The notes beneath the pieces are model-generated. The model made no database searches and had not been told where the DNA came from. It saw only the letters and a program-made list of their open reading frames with translations. A stretch of DNA of 5,439 nt from Natrinema soli (GTDB taxonomy: Archaea; Halobacteriota; Halobacteria; Halobacteriales; Natrialbaceae), in the NCBI RefSeq assembly GCF_028618695.1, contig NZ_JAQIVI010000599.1, positions 1-5,439 of the forward strand, written 5' to 3'. The position numbers and the translations under genes were made by a program. How positions within the stretch are numbered: position 1 is the first letter of the stretch; each line of letters begins with the position of its first letter. Positions 5,179-5,439 of this stretch are shown piece by piece.

Positions 5179-5439
5179 TCAGGGATCCGTCGCGGACGTC
5201 GCTCGATCGGTCGTGGAATCCTCGAGCGACAGCTCTCGAGCCCGCGCGTGGAGGTCGGAGAGACAGTCCTCGACTGGGGGAAACGAGGTGCCGACGTCGG
5301 CGGCGAACTCCGCGACGACGGCGTGCAGTCGGGGTGAAGGGGTTTCGCCGACGGCGACGGCGCCGGTGCGGACGGCCAGTTCGAGCACGTCTCGCCCGAG
5401 GTTCGCATCGACCGATGCGGGATCGCCGCCGTCGGTGCC
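5179..5439 (-). CDS. C-terminal end of an unrecognised protein (runs off right edge)
   Basis: Eighty-six codons are open from the right edge to the TGA at 5181-5179. Codon third positions are almost all G or C and the peptide is acidic, both typical of real haloarchaeal genes. The visible sequence has a helical look (LGRDVLELAVRTGAVAVGE, then LHAVVAEFAADVG and VEDCLSDLHARARELS) and ends in a polar Ser/Thr/Asp-rich tail. There is one Cys and no membrane segment. A GTG at 5388-5386 is in frame, but the frame stays open upstream of it to the edge, so I treat the gene as partial. I do not recognise the family. It is in the same direction as the tRNA, which has its own promoter 60-75 bases past this gene's stop. 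Confidence 0.7.
   Translation of the reverse strand, partial: GTDGGDPASVDANLGRDVLELAVRTGAVAVGETPSPRLHAVVAEFAADVGTSFPPVEDCLSDLHARARELSLEDSTTDRATSATDP

Noticed and set aside
4699..5337. Open frame of 212 codons on the + strand
   Set aside because: It crosses the tRNA and the opposite-strand genes, is strongly basic, and has no recognisable motif. It is a chance frame in GC-rich DNA.

Overview
The window looks like chromosomal DNA from a haloarchaeon (class Halobacteria). The GC content is high. The predicted proteins are strongly acidic, rich in Asp and Glu and poor in Lys. Promoters have the archaeal BRE/box A form about 27-30 bases ahead of start codons, with little or no leader. The secF-secD order is archaeal. 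The tetranucleotide CTAG occurs only once, inside a tRNA. The genus cannot be fixed from sequence alone.

Layout from left to right: (1) the N-terminal 186 codons of glucose-6-phosphate isomerase (pgi) run leftward off the edge. (2) A 182-bp divergent intergenic region carries a spaced direct repeat just upstream of the pgi promoter. (3) A stand-alone CheY/Rcp-type response regulator follows on the + strand at 742-1194. (4) Next is a 157-residue acidic protein of unknown function, probably DUF5812, at 1342-1815. (5) A 250-bp gap ends in a convincing leaderless promoter. (6) The secF-secD pair spans 2066-4593, with overlapping stop and start codons (ATGA). (7) A short convergent gap contains a hairpin. 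(8) A 34-residue four-cysteine zinc-ribbon microprotein is on the - strand at 4665-4769. (9) A 238-bp stretch without a gene separates it from (10) tRNA-Thr(GGT) on the - strand at 5008-5079, which has its own promoter. (11) The C-terminal end of an unrecognised - strand gene enters from the right edge (5179-5439).

SecF and SecD form the RND-like SecDF membrane complex that assists Sec-dependent export from the extracytoplasmic side. In archaea it works without SecA, and its exact role is less clear than in bacteria. The SecD here carries four back-to-back Asn-Gln-Thr glycosylation sequons and a single cysteine pair, both predicted to lie outside the membrane. The other genes are central metabolism (pgi), signalling, translation (tRNA) and small or unknown proteins. 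I see no mobile element, CRISPR array or phage gene. The region is mostly ordinary core genome. The most interesting points are the tandem sequons in SecD, the microprotein gene, and the direct repeat upstream of pgi.
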